A DNA stretch of 64,000 nucleotides from JASLBX01 sp036374175 (lineage in GTDB: Bacteria > Actinomycetota > Actinomycetes > Jiangellales > Jiangellaceae), in NCBI GenBank assembly GCA_036374175.1, contig DASUUH010000125.1, positions 12,840 through 76,839 on the forward strand, given 5' to 3'. A program made the position numbers and the translations under genes. Of the stretch, positions 16,266 to 24,959 are shown piece by piece. How positions within the stretch are numbered: the first letter of the stretch is position 1; each line of letters opens with the position of its first letter. The notes under the pieces were generated by a model. That model saw only the letters and a program-made list of their open reading frames with translations, did not search any database and had not been told where the DNA came from.

Positions 16266-17162
16266 ATGGCCGCCGTGGACAGCGACCGGGTCGAGGTGTT
16301 CGAGGCGAACCGGCGAAGGCTGTTCGGCCTGGCCTACCGGATGCTCGGGGAAGCCAGCGAGGCCGAAGACGTGGTCCAGGATGCGTATCTGCGCTGGGCC
16401 ACGAGCGTCGACGTTGCCATCCCCGAAGCGTGGCTGACCAAGGTGGTCACCAACCTCTGCCTGAACCGGCTGACCGCGGCCCGGGCCCGGCGTGAGACGT
16501 ACATCGGCCCGTGGCTTCCCGAACCGGTCGTCACGACGTCCGGCGAGCTTGGTCCGCTCGACACCATCGAGCAGCGAGATTCCATCTCGTTCGGCGTCCT
16601 CGTCATGCTGGAGCGGTTGACCCCGCCGGAGCGCGCGGTCTTCATCCTCCGCGAGGCCTTCGGCCACTCCCACCGCGAGATCGCCGACATCCTGGCCATC
16701 GACGAGGCACATTCTCGCCAGTTGCACCGCCGCGCCCGGCAACATATGGGTACGACCCGCCCACGCTTCGACGCGGACCGGCACCACCGGGATCGGATCG
16801 TGCAGAGCCTGTTCACGGCGGTGGCGGAGGGTAACGTCGCACAACTTGAGCGGGTCCTGGCCGACGACGTGGAGGCCTGGGCCGACGGGGGTGGCCGGGC
16901 AGCAGCCAGACGACCGGTCATCGGCCGCGACAAGGTGGCCCGCTACATCGTGGGCCTAAGCCAGCGTCCGGAAACCGCCAACGCCCGCCCTGTGTTCACC
17001 GAGATCAATGGCGAACCTGCTGCGGCGTATTACGACGGCGACGCGTTGATCGGCGTCTCAGTGCTGGAGATCGCCGGCGACCGCGTGGCCGCCATCCGGC
17101 TCACTGTCAACCCGGACAAGCTGGCCTTCGTCGCCCGGCAACTGGGCAGGTCGAACCGGTAG
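16266..17162 (+). CDS. sigJ: ECF41-type RNA polymerase sigma factor (SigJ-like)
   Basis: A 298-residue sigma factor. Region 2 (LFGLAYRMLGEASEAEDVVQDAYLRW) and region 4 (LTPPERAVFILREAFGHSHREIADIL) are followed by a C-terminal SnoaL-like domain of about 100 residues with the ECF41 hallmarks DGGGR and NPDKL. That extension acts as a built-in controller in this group, replacing an anti-sigma factor. ECF41 factors usually control a neighbouring oxidoreductase, epimerase or carboxymuconolactone-decarboxylase gene; candidates here lie at 18210 and 19949. The ATG at 16266 fits the family N terminus. No clear SD is visible. Confidence 0.9.
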   Translation: MAAVDSDRVEVFEANRRRLFGLAYRMLGEASEAEDVVQDAYLRWATSVDVAIPEAWLTKVVTNLCLNRLTAARARRETYIGPWLPEPVVTTSGELGPLDTIEQRDSISFGVLVMLERLTPPERAVFILREAFGHSHREIADILAIDEAHSRQLHRRARQHMGTTRPRFDADRHHRDRIVQSLFTAVAEGNVAQLERVLADDVEAWADGGGRAAARRPVIGRDKVARYIVGLSQRPETANARPVFTEINGEPAAAYYDGDALIGVSVLEIAGDRVAAIRLTVNPDKLAFVARQLGRSNR

Positions 17163-17178
17163 CAGCTCACCTGAGAAG

Positions 17179-17472
17179 TCAGCCGAGTCCGCGGTGGGCG
17201 CTCCACAGTGAGCCGGCGCGGGTCGCTGCGTCGGCCACCAGGGCACCAAGCTCAGGGCGGTCAGGTACCGAGAACGAGACGTACGTGCCGCGGCCACCGC
17301 CGGTCGGCCGGCCGTACGCCTTTGCTGCCAGGTGCCCGTCCGGCAGGAGTCGGACGTTGAGTGTGGTCAGTGTGAACTCCTCGCCGCGGCGGATGTCCGT
17401 CCAGCGGAGCTGCTCAGGGATCGTGACGTTGATGGCCAGCGCGCTGACTTCGGGTGTGACATCGCTCCCCAC
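17179..17472 (-). CDS. Small hypothetical protein
   Basis: A 97-residue soluble protein starting at GTG (17472), convergent with the sigma factor gene and ending 16 bases from its stop. It has a beta-rich look (FTLTTLNVRLLPDGHLAAKAYG, GTYVSFSVPD). I recognise no family. Codon use is normal for the window and no shadow-frame gene competes, so it is likely real. Confidence 0.6.
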   Translation of the reverse strand: MGSDVTPEVSALAINVTIPEQLRWTDIRRGEEFTLTTLNVRLLPDGHLAAKAYGRPTGGGRGTYVSFSVPDRPELGALVADAATRAGSLWSAHRGLG

Positions 17473-17525
17473 GGACGCATGGTCTCACGCACCCGACCTG
17501 CGGCCGCCGGCGTCGATCGAGCTGA

Positions 17526-18098
17526 TCAACCCGTCAAATACCGCTGAATCGTTGGGCCGATTTGCTCGACCAGCACGGCACGGCCCAAGGCGACGACGGG
17601 CGGCAGTCGCAGGATGTGTCGCGTGAGCGCCAAGCCCAGAAGCTGGCTTGCGATAAGACCGGCTCGCTGGGACGCCTCGCGCGAATCGCCGACGACCGAC
17701 GCCACCACCGGCACGAGCTGGCTCGTGAACGTGTATTGCATTCGTTCCCGGGCAGCGTCGTCGGTCGCTGCGGAACGCAACAGCATCAGCAGGGCGTCGT
17801 CAGCTGGATCACCCTCCCACCGTTCGAGGAAGTGCGTTACCAAGACCCTCCCGAGCTCCATCCGTAGGACACCAGACACATCTGGCAGGCGCAGGTCGAC
17901 TTCCACCGCTGCGGCGAATAGCCCCGCTTTGGAGCCGAAGTACCGCATCACCATCGAGGGGTCGATCCGGGCTTCGGCCGCAATGGCCCGGATCGTCGCC
18001 CGGTCGTAGCCGTCGGCGGCAAACCGCACCTGGGCAGCACGCAGGATTGCCGTGCGTGTCGCGTCTGACCGGCGAGTTCGCACCGTCTCGGGCACCAT
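17526..18098 (-). CDS. TetR-family transcriptional repressor
   Basis: A 190-residue regulator. The N-terminal helix-turn-helix is TRTAILRAAQVRFAADGYDRATIRAIAAEARIDPSMVMRYFGSKAGLF in overlapping stretches, typical of TetR. The C-terminal half is the helical ligand and dimer domain. The ATG at 18098 is preferred, since the open frame to 18140 would cover an operator. It diverges from a FAD-dependent oxidoreductase gene, and three palindromes of the same type lie between them, so it very likely represses both. Confidence 0.9.
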   Translation of the reverse strand: MVPETVRTRRSDATRTAILRAAQVRFAADGYDRATIRAIAAEARIDPSMVMRYFGSKAGLFAAAVEVDLRLPDVSGVLRMELGRVLVTHFLERWEGDPADDALLMLLRSAATDDAARERMQYTFTSQLVPVVASVVGDSREASQRAGLIASQLLGLALTRHILRLPPVVALGRAVLVEQIGPTIQRYLTG

Positions 18099-18111
18099 GT
18101 CAACGAATGTA

Positions 18112-18188
18112 GGCCAACAACCGTTGACTGCGCGAGTCACCGCGCCGTACGGTTACTGCCAACAAGTGTTGGCCAACATACGTTGGCC
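18112..18188. promoter_or_regulatory. Three TetR-type operators and a promoter
   Basis: Three related palindromes share GCCAAC...GTTGGC: 18112-18129 (imperfect), 18158-18173 (GCCAACA/TGTTGGC arms) and 18171-18188 (GGCCAAC/GTTGGCC arms, sharing bases with the second). A + strand promoter TTGACT (18124-18129), 18 bases, TACGGT (18148-18153) is embedded: the first operator covers the -35 box, and the second covers the predicted start of transcription. Confidence 0.7.
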
Positions 18189-18209
18189 CTCATTGCCGGG
18201 AGGTAGCCG

Positions 18210-19442
18210 ATGACATCTCGGCCAAACGACGTCATCGTTGTCGGAGCACGTGCGGCCGGCGCAGCGACGGCGTTGCTGCTCGCGCGCACCGGACTGCGGG
18301 TGCTCGTCGTCGACCGGGTCCGGTTCCCGAGCGACACGCTCTCCACACACGCGATCCAGATCACCGGCGTTTCCAGATTGCGACGGTGGGGGCTAATAGA
18401 ACAACTCCGTGCCGCCGGCACCCCAGCCACCCGCGAGGTCCGGTTCGATCTCGAGTACACGGCGCTGCGCGGCCGGTTCCCCGAATACGACGGTGTCGAC
18501 GCGCTCCTATGCCCGCGGCGAACGGTACTGGATGCCATCCTCGTCGACGCTGCCCGCGAGGCCGGCGCCGAGGTGCGCGAGAACATCACCGTCGAGGCGC
18601 TCACTTGGGGCGAGAACCGGGTAACGGGGATTCGCGCCCGCGAACGGGCCGGTTCTCTGTTCGAAGAGCGAGCCGCGCTTGTCGTCGGCGCGGACGGTAA
18701 ACACTCGCTCGTCGCGGGCGCAGTCAACGCGCCTACCTACCGGCACGTGCCCGTGTCGACCTTCGCTAGCTACACGTACTGGTCGGGCGTCGACGGCACT
18801 GGCGAGATCTACCAGCGGCCCGGCCGCGCAGTCGTGGCGGCCTTTCCGACAAACGACGATCTCACTGTCATCTTCGTCTCGGCGCCGCTCGCAGACTTCC
18901 CGACCTTCCGAACCGACGTGGAAGGGCACTACCTCAAAGTCCTCGACCTATGTGGCGATCTCGGGGACCGCGTACGCAGCGGCCAACGGGCCGAACGATT
19001 CCGCACGACGCCCGATCTGCCGCACCAGTTTCGCGTCCCGTTCGGCCCTGGATGGGCGCTCGTCGGTGACGCCGGGCTGGTTCTGGACCCCATCAGCGCG
19101 CAGGGCATCAGCCAGGCTTTTCGCGACGCCGAACTGTTCGCTGACGCCGTGGCCACAGCTCGGGCAGCAGGCGAGCCGCTCGACGCGCGGTTGGCGACCT
19201 ACCACCGTCAGCGCGACGCCGCGGCCGGCCCCATCGACGAGTTCACGACCCGGCTCGCAACGTTCGCGCCGCCCAGTGAACGTGAGCGGCTGCTGATGTC
19301 CACGATCGCGGAGCGGCCGGACCAAGTCCGCACATTCCTCGGTGTGTTCGCGGGAGCAGTCCCGTCCGACCAGCTCTTTTCCATCCGATCGGCGATACGG
19401 CTACTTGGCGTGCGGCGCCTGATCACGCGCACCAGAGCGTGA
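18210..19442 (+). CDS. FAD-dependent oxidoreductase (geranylgeranyl-reductase/monooxygenase type)
   Basis: A 410-residue flavoprotein. FAD fold VIVVGARAAGAATALLLAR at the N terminus (the first Gly pattern is GARAAGA), a middle RTVLDAILVDAAREAGAEV segment, and GWALVGDAGLVLDPISAQGIS (second FAD motif, GD...P) near residue 290. The set matches class A flavin monooxygenases and geranylgeranyl-reductase-like enzymes. The substrate is unknown. Tight control by the divergent TetR suggests a small-molecule ligand such as an antibiotic or phenolic. GGGAGG lies upstream of the ATG. Confidence 0.85.
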   Translation: MTSRPNDVIVVGARAAGAATALLLARTGLRVLVVDRVRFPSDTLSTHAIQITGVSRLRRWGLIEQLRAAGTPATREVRFDLEYTALRGRFPEYDGVDALLCPRRTVLDAILVDAAREAGAEVRENITVEALTWGENRVTGIRARERAGSLFEERAALVVGADGKHSLVAGAVNAPTYRHVPVSTFASYTYWSGVDGTGEIYQRPGRAVVAAFPTNDDLTVIFVSAPLADFPTFRTDVEGHYLKVLDLCGDLGDRVRSGQRAERFRTTPDLPHQFRVPFGPGWALVGDAGLVLDPISAQGISQAFRDAELFADAVATARAAGEPLDARLATYHRQRDAAAGPIDEFTTRLATFAPPSERERLLMSTIAERPDQVRTFLGVFAGAVPSDQLFSIRSAIRLLGVRRLITRTRA

Positions 19443-19520
19443 CCGGGATCACATCCGCGACTGTCACGTCTCGGCCCACCACCCGGTTCAAGAGGTGTCG
19501 AGCACGAAAGGAGTACTCAA

Positions 19521-19952
19521 GTGAGTCGTTCGGCCCGTGACCTGTACGTCCCGCCGATCATCGGCGTTGCCGCGCTGTTCAACGCCGGCACCGGGCTGTG
19601 GGCCTTTGCCAGCCCACAGTCGTTCTACGACCTGATCGCCACCTATCCCCCGTACCACGCCCACTTCCTCCGAGATATCGGCGCGTTCCTGCTTGGTCTC
19701 GGAGTCGCCATGATCGCTGCGCTCGTCTGGCGCGACGTCGCATTCGTCGTGTTGCTGGGCGGCAGCGTCGCTGCCGGGTTCCACTGGGTATCGCACATGA
19801 TCGACCGCCACCATGGCGGAACCGGCCTCGACCCCTTGCTGACCGGTGTGTTCGCGCTTCTGCTGCTCGCCGGCCTGGTGCTGCGCGCGTCCGCACGCCA
19901 TGGCGACGCACCGGCCGAAGTCACCGCCACAGCCGAAGGGGTACGGCAATGA
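19521..19952 (+). CDS. Small four-helix membrane protein
   Basis: A 143-residue protein with four predicted membrane helices (PIIGVAALFNAGTGLWAFA, LRDIGAFLLGLGVAMIAALVW, VAFVVLLGGSVAAGFHWVSH and LLTGVFALLLLAGLVLRAS). No catalytic motif; family not recognised. The start has AAAGGAG upstream. Its stop overlaps the next start by 4 bases (ATGA), so it is co-translated with the epimerase-like gene. Confidence 0.72.
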   Translation: MSRSARDLYVPPIIGVAALFNAGTGLWAFASPQSFYDLIATYPPYHAHFLRDIGAFLLGLGVAMIAALVWRDVAFVVLLGGSVAAGFHWVSHMIDRHHGGTGLDPLLTGVFALLLLAGLVLRASARHGDAPAEVTATAEGVRQ

Positions 19953-20746
19953 AGGTGCTCGTGACGGGTGGCACCGGGGTACTCGGCCGGCAGTTGGTCG
20001 ACCGGCTGGAGCGCCGCGCCGACGTTCGAATCCTCACCCGCAAGCCAGCCGACCGTCCGGGCCTCGTCCAAGGCGATCTCAATACCGGCGAGGGGCTCGA
20101 AGCGGCACTGGACGGCGTCGACGTGGTCGCGCACTGCGCGTCCGCCGCGGACTACCGGCGCCCCGACCGGGACGTCGAACAGACCAGCAGGCTGATCACG
20201 GCAGCCACACCGACCCGGCCCCACATTATCTACATCTCGATCGTCGGTGTCGACAAGATCCCGTTCGGCTACTACCGCGCAAAACTGGCGAGCGAACGGC
20301 TCATCGAGCAGTCCGGCCTGCCGTGGACGACATTGCGGGCCACGCAGTTCCACGACTTGGCGCTGCTGTTCCTGATCCTGTTGACCAAGGGGCCGGTGGC
20401 CATGGTTCCTCGTGGCTTCCGCGACCAGCCGGTCGACGCGGCTGAGGTGGCCGACCGGTTGGCAGAACTGGTGCTCGGCCCGCCGGCCGGGCGAGTGCCG
20501 GACATGGGCGGGCCGGAGGTCCTGGACGCCGAGACCATGGTGCGGCGATACCAGGAGTTGACCGGCCGCCGGCGGCCACTGCTGCGCCTGCCCATGCCAG
20601 GACGTGTCGCCGCCGGCTTCCGGGCCGGGCACCACCTGCTGACCGGCGGAGTGCAGGGTACCCGGACGTTCGACGACTACCTCAAGGCGAAGGTCGGTGC
20701 GGACGGCTCGGTGGACCTGCCGTACGAGCTGAGGGTGCGGCGCTGA
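19949..20746 (+). CDS. Atypical SDR / NmrA-like NAD(P)-binding protein
   Basis: A 265-residue short-chain dehydrogenase-like protein. GGTGVLGRQLVDRL near the N terminus is the NAD(P)-binding loop. The usual YxxxK is represented by YYRAKLASE. This group includes NmrA-like redox sensors and epimerase homologues. It is one of the gene types usually placed next to ECF41 sigma factors, so the sigma factor at 16266 may control it. Coupled to the preceding membrane-protein gene. Confidence 0.82.
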   Translation: MKVLVTGGTGVLGRQLVDRLERRADVRILTRKPADRPGLVQGDLNTGEGLEAALDGVDVVAHCASAADYRRPDRDVEQTSRLITAATPTRPHIIYISIVGVDKIPFGYYRAKLASERLIEQSGLPWTTLRATQFHDLALLFLILLTKGPVAMVPRGFRDQPVDAAEVADRLAELVLGPPAGRVPDMGGPEVLDAETMVRRYQELTGRRRPLLRLPMPGRVAAGFRAGHHLLTGGVQGTRTFDDYLKAKVGADGSVDLPYELRVRR

Positions 20747-20797
20747 CTACTGCCCACCGGGCCCCGATTGTCAGTGCGGCACGGGACGCTGGTCCTC

Positions 20798-21773
20798 ATG
20801 CCTGTCAAGCGGTCCGTGACGCTGCTCTGCCTCGTGCAGTTCATCGATGTCATGGGCGTTACGGTCGTCCTGACTGCACTGCCGGTCATCCTGCGCGACC
20901 TCGACCTGCCAGGTTCGGCGGCGACCCTGGTCTCGACGAGTTATGCGGTGCTTTTCGGCGGGTTCTTGATGCTGGGCGCCCGCCTGGGAGACAGATACGG
21001 TCACCGCCGAACGCTCGTGGTGTCGCTGCTGGCCTACTGCGCGGCCTCGGTATTCGCGGCGTTGTCGGTGGGATTGATCTCCCTCACCCTGGCGCGGGCG
21101 CTGCAAGGTGTGACTGCTGCGGTTTCCGTGCCTGCAGCCCTGCGCCTGTTGACCACGTTGACCCCACCCGGCGGGCCCCGCCCCAGCTGGATGTCGCGGG
21201 CGGCTTGTTCCTGACCGGGGCCGTCATGTGCCTGGTGGTGGGCACGACCGTGTTGAGCGAGGGCGGGCCGCTTCTTGGCGCCGGTTTGGTCGCCACGAGT
21301 GCCGTCTTGGTTGTGGTGCTGGCCATGGTCGAGCGCCGGGTGCCGGAAAATATCTGCTGCCACTGAGCCTTGCGGCGATCATGGGTTCGGTCCTTGCCGG
21401 ATTCATGCAGCGGCGGCTGGTGATGAGCCGGGCCCTGGCAATCGGCCTGGCCACAATCGCGTTGGGCAACCTTGTGGTCGTTGCCGAGCAAGGGCGACCG
21501 GCCGTCCTCGTTGCGGTTACAGTGCTCGGCCTCGGGCTTGGGTTGGCATCAGTCGCAGCCAACAGCATCGGCACCGACGTCGCCGAACACCTGCGGGCCA
21601 CCGCTGCGGGAATCCTGAACACCGCGGCCCAGGTCGGCACCGCGACGGGAATCGCGGTCATCCTCCTTATCGCTGCGTCGGCCTCCTACCCCGTGGGCTG
21701 GCTCTGCGCGGCTGTGGGCGCGCTTGCCGTCGCAGGCGTAGTCGTCCGCACTGACCGACCGACACACAGATAG
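20798..21773 (+). pseudogene. MFS drug transporter (DHA2-like), broken by two deletions
   Basis: Three pieces of one MFS transporter lie in three reading frames. Piece 1 (20798 to about 21180) encodes the first membrane helices with GARLGDRYGHRRTLV. Piece 2 (21181-21366) begins PQLDVAGGLFLTGAVMCLVV and ends VERRVPE then stop. Piece 3 (about 21348-21773) begins KYLLPLSLAAIMGSVLAGFM and ends with the normal C terminus. Compared with a full transporter, roughly 40-70 residues are missing at each junction. The gene cannot make a working protein. The piece-1 start could also be GTG/ATG upstream at 20768. Confidence 0.85.
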
Positions 21774-21790
21774 GGTGATGCCGAACTCCG

Positions 21791-23011
21791 CTACGTGGCG
21801 CGCACCTGCACGATTCGCCCGATGTCGGCGAGCGCGTCGGTGAGGGTGTCGAAGTCCGGGTGACGCGCTCGCAGCCAGGCGTTGGCGTGGAAGCCGGCCT
21901 CAACCGGCTGGGTCGGCGTGCCGGGCGGCGGAAAGTGCCGTGCCATGATCAGCTCGCCGTACCGGTGTTCCATCTCGTCGAGGCCGTCGTAGCCGGCGAT
22001 GACACCGTCCCGATCCGGCCGGAGCGCCAGCAGGCCGGCCGAATAACTCCGCGTCGGCCGGTACGACGGCTCGCCCTGGACCAGGGCGTACGCCCACTCG
22101 TAGTACAGGTCCATCTCGTTGGCCTCGTTGAGCAGGTCCCATTGCCCGACACCCGGCACCCGAGCGCCGATCTCGGAGAACTTCAGCCCTTTCGGACCGA
22201 AGAACCACTCCATGTGGGTTGGCGACGTGTCCAGCCCGAGCACCTCCACGACCCGCTGCGACATGGCTCTGACCTCGTCGTACTGCGGCTCGTCCAGCTT
22301 GTTCGTGGTAACGATCGCTGGCGAGATCCAGCGGGTCCGCATCGCCTCCAGGACGTTCGGGAAGTAGTGCGACACGAACTCGTGCACTACCTCGCCGCCG
22401 ATGGTGAGCGTGTCGACGAAACCCTCGTGGCCCTCGATGAACTCCTCGATGGCGATCGACCGGCCGGCTGCCACTCCGGTCGCTTTGATGGCGAACTCGA
22501 GGTCGCGCACGTCGCCGACGCGGTGCGTGCCGGCGGCCCCGGCACCGTCCCGCGGCTTCATGATGACCGGCAGCCCCACAGCATCGACGAACTGGTGCAC
22601 CTCGGCTGGGCTGCTCACCGCGACCGACTGCGCGCACGGGATGCCGGCGTCGCGCAAGGCCTGCTTCATGCTGGGTTTGTCGCGGCACAGCCAGGCCGCG
22701 TGGGCGGACGTCCCCGGAATGCCGCACCGCTCCCGAACTCGCGCCGCGGGCAGCACGTGCGCCTCGATCGTCGCCTCCAGGCGGTCCACCCACCGGTGTG
22801 CCTGGGCTTCGCGCACCGCCCACTCCAGGGCGCCCTCGTCGGTGACCGAAGGCACCTGCCAGTGCCAGTCGACCCAGCTGCGCAGCTCAGGATCGTACGA
22901 GTCCAGCGGGCGCTCGCTGACGACCATCACATATGCACCGGCGGTGCGCAGGGCACGGGCGAAGTTGCGCTGATACGGCGGGAAGGCGGGCTCGACGAAC
23001 ACGATGTTCAT
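21791..23011 (-). CDS. ATP-grasp ligase A
   Basis: A 406-residue ATP-grasp enzyme, which joins a carboxylate to an amine using ATP through an acyl phosphate. Visible motifs: LPVIMKPRDGAGAAGTHRV (ATP-binding lysine, about 150-168), IAIEEFIEGHEGFVDTL, and FSEIGARVPG (metal-binding Glu) near 285. The N-terminal part (MNIVFVEPAFPPYQ) is a pre-ATP-grasp fold. It lies downstream of an esterase gene on the same strand, 12 bases apart. It differs from ligase B (26450). Substrates are not known. Confidence 0.88.
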   Translation of the reverse strand: MNIVFVEPAFPPYQRNFARALRTAGAYVMVVSERPLDSYDPELRSWVDWHWQVPSVTDEGALEWAVREAQAHRWVDRLEATIEAHVLPAARVRERCGIPGTSAHAAWLCRDKPSMKQALRDAGIPCAQSVAVSSPAEVHQFVDAVGLPVIMKPRDGAGAAGTHRVGDVRDLEFAIKATGVAAGRSIAIEEFIEGHEGFVDTLTIGGEVVHEFVSHYFPNVLEAMRTRWISPAIVTTNKLDEPQYDEVRAMSQRVVEVLGLDTSPTHMEWFFGPKGLKFSEIGARVPGVGQWDLLNEANEMDLYYEWAYALVQGEPSYRPTRSYSAGLLALRPDRDGVIAGYDGLDEMEHRYGELIMARHFPPPGTPTQPVEAGFHANAWLRARHPDFDTLTDALADIGRIVQVRAT

Positions 23012-23023
23012 GTCCGCCTCCGA

Positions 23024-24106
23024 TCACTGGCCGGCTGGCACGTCCGTTGATTCGTTCTTACCCCACAGCCGGGCCAGCAACTCGGTCAAGTGTGGATCAA
23101 ACGCGTCGCGCCATGCCGTGTAGTTGTGTCCGTCGGGCATCTCGTGCAGCTGCACGTCATAACCTCGCGCCGCCAGGGTCTCAGCCATGTGACGTACGTT
23201 CTGGCGATTGCGCTCGACGACCCCGACGGTCAACACTGCCGGCACGGGTTCGGCGAGCAGCGCGGCGGCATGCACGTCCGCGACGAACGGCGGAATTGCA
23301 CGCAAGCTCTCCTCGCGGCCCTCCGGCAAATCTGTGAAGAAGCTGCCGGACTGTAGAAACAATCCCGCAAACACACCGGGATGACTCAGATGCGCATGAA
23401 GTGCGGCGAGCGCACCCAGACTGGCGCCGGTCAGGGCCGGGCGGCCGGTGACGGCAACGGCACTGCTGATCGCCGGGAGCACCTGGTCGATGAGCGCACC
23501 GGCATAAGCCGGGTTGGCCGAGTACCACTCGATGCGCTCGACAGGATGCAGCAAAGCCATCCGGAACGGTTGTACCCAACCACGGTTGACGGCCGCCGCC
23601 GCCCAGGTCGTGATGCTGGAGAAAGTGTTGAACTCGACGCCGTCGTGCACGACCAACAACGGAAGCGGAGCCCCTGGTTCGGCGCCGGACGGCTGCCACA
23701 GCCGGACCGGCACGGTCGTCCCCAGCCGCTCGCTTTCGACCGGCAGTGCCACCTGCTCGGCCAAGCCCGCCGGCTCGTCCAGCCACCGCGGCGCCTGATA
23801 CCCGGGAAACTCCAGAACGCTCTTGTGACCGAAGACGCCGTCGACGGTCCCGTCGTTGTCCGGGTCAAGCTCCCGCGCGGTTGAGCCGTCCACACGGGTG
23901 ATGTCGAACGCGTACTCCATGCGGTGCACGGCAGGCCGGTCGAGCCACAACTCGAAGCCGCCGTCGTGCCTGGCCATATCCAGCAGTCGGTGTTCGCCGA
24001 GCACCTCTTGGTACAGGCGCGCCGAAGAGACCTGGCCGGAGGGGTCCGCCAGCCAGAACCTGACGCTGGTGTCCGTTATGACCGGACCTGTCTTCGTTGT
24101 ACTCAT
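23024..24106 (-). CDS. Esterase 1 (enterochelin-esterase/EstD-like alpha/beta hydrolase)
   Basis: A 360-residue serine hydrolase. The nucleophile is Ser229 in TGASLGALAAL, and the active histidine is in MPDGHNYTAWRDAF, a pattern shared by enterochelin-esterase-type enzymes. An N-terminal domain of ~120 residues (immunoglobulin-like in related esterases) precedes the hydrolase fold. No signal peptide. The ATG at 24106 faces the divergent esterase 2; the frame is open further upstream but no start fits as well. Forms an operon with ATP-grasp ligase A. It may release or trim the product of the ligases. Confidence 0.83.
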   Translation of the reverse strand: MSTTKTGPVITDTSVRFWLADPSGQVSSARLYQEVLGEHRLLDMARHDGGFELWLDRPAVHRMEYAFDITRVDGSTARELDPDNDGTVDGVFGHKSVLEFPGYQAPRWLDEPAGLAEQVALPVESERLGTTVPVRLWQPSGAEPGAPLPLLVVHDGVEFNTFSSITTWAAAAVNRGWVQPFRMALLHPVERIEWYSANPAYAGALIDQVLPAISSAVAVTGRPALTGASLGALAALHAHLSHPGVFAGLFLQSGSFFTDLPEGREESLRAIPPFVADVHAAALLAEPVPAVLTVGVVERNRQNVRHMAETLAARGYDVQLHEMPDGHNYTAWRDAFDPHLTELLARLWGKNESTDVPAGQ

Positions 24107-24155
24107 GGGAAGATTGAGTGTACGTGTCCCCGATTGGGCGCAGAGGTGCGATGCG

Positions 24156-24890
24156 GTGAAGGCAGCCGAGCGCTGGTACTCCGATCGCCTGCAGCACGGG
24201 ATCACGCTCGTGCGCTGGGGTGTGACCGGCACTCCCGTCCTGCTGTTCCCCACGGCCGGTGGCGACGCCGAGGAGGTCGAGCGGCATCACCTCGTCGGCG
24301 CCTGCGGTGAACTCCTCGCCGCGGGCCGGATCAAGATCTACTCGTGCGACGGCGTGGCCGGCCAGGCGATGATGGCGCACGAGGGCAGCCCCCAGCACCG
24401 GATGTGGCTGCTGAACCAGTTCCAGCAGTGCGCCCGGCATGAGATCGTCCCGGCCATCTACGCCGACTCGGGAGGCACGCAACTCCCGATCATCGCCGCC
24501 GGCGCGTCGATCGGAGCGTTCAACGCGCTTGCTGTCCTGTGCCGGTTCCCCGACGTGTTCGCTCACGCGATCTGCATGAGCGGAACGTACGACCTCCAAC
24601 CGCTGTACGAGGGTCAGTTCAGCGACGATCTGTACTACTCGTCACCGCTGCACTTCCTGCCCGGGCTGGACGGCGGGCACCTGGATCGGCTCCGGCGGAG
24701 GTTTGCCGTGCTCGCATCCGGCGAAGGTGAATGGGAGAAGATCGGAGAGACGTGGCGGGTCGCCCACGTGCTCGGCACGTCGGGAGTGCCCAACCGCGTC
24801 GATCCGTGGGGGCCGGAGTTCCGGCACGACTGGCCCACCTGGTGGCGCATGCTGCCGCAGTACCTCGCTGAACTAACTGGAACTCAATAG
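24156..24890 (+). CDS. Esterase 2 (short EstD-like alpha/beta hydrolase)
   Basis: A 244-residue serine hydrolase with Ser118 in AGASIGAFNAL and His in FRHDWPTWWRMLPQYL. The core fold starts immediately (ERWYSDRLQHGITLVRWG), so I prefer the GTG at 24156. An ATG at 24105 overlaps the start of the divergent esterase gene and is unlikely. It is a distant relative of esterase 1 without the N-terminal domain. Followed after 69 bases by the GCS2-type ligase gene on the same strand. Confidence 0.8.
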   Translation: MKAAERWYSDRLQHGITLVRWGVTGTPVLLFPTAGGDAEEVERHHLVGACGELLAAGRIKIYSCDGVAGQAMMAHEGSPQHRMWLLNQFQQCARHEIVPAIYADSGGTQLPIIAAGASIGAFNALAVLCRFPDVFAHAICMSGTYDLQPLYEGQFSDDLYYSSPLHFLPGLDGGHLDRLRRRFAVLASGEGEWEKIGETWRVAHVLGTSGVPNRVDPWGPEFRHDWPTWWRMLPQYLAELTGTQ

Positions 24891-24959
24891 GCCGACACGG
24901 ACGTCCTTTCGTCGCGATTGGAAGTACGGTGTGGTCAAGGCACCGACGGAGGTGGCCAG

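Noticed and set aside
19442..19520. ECF41 promoter (TGTCACA-N16-CGTC) before the 19521 gene
   Set aside because: TGTCACG is present, but CGTC is absent at the needed distance.
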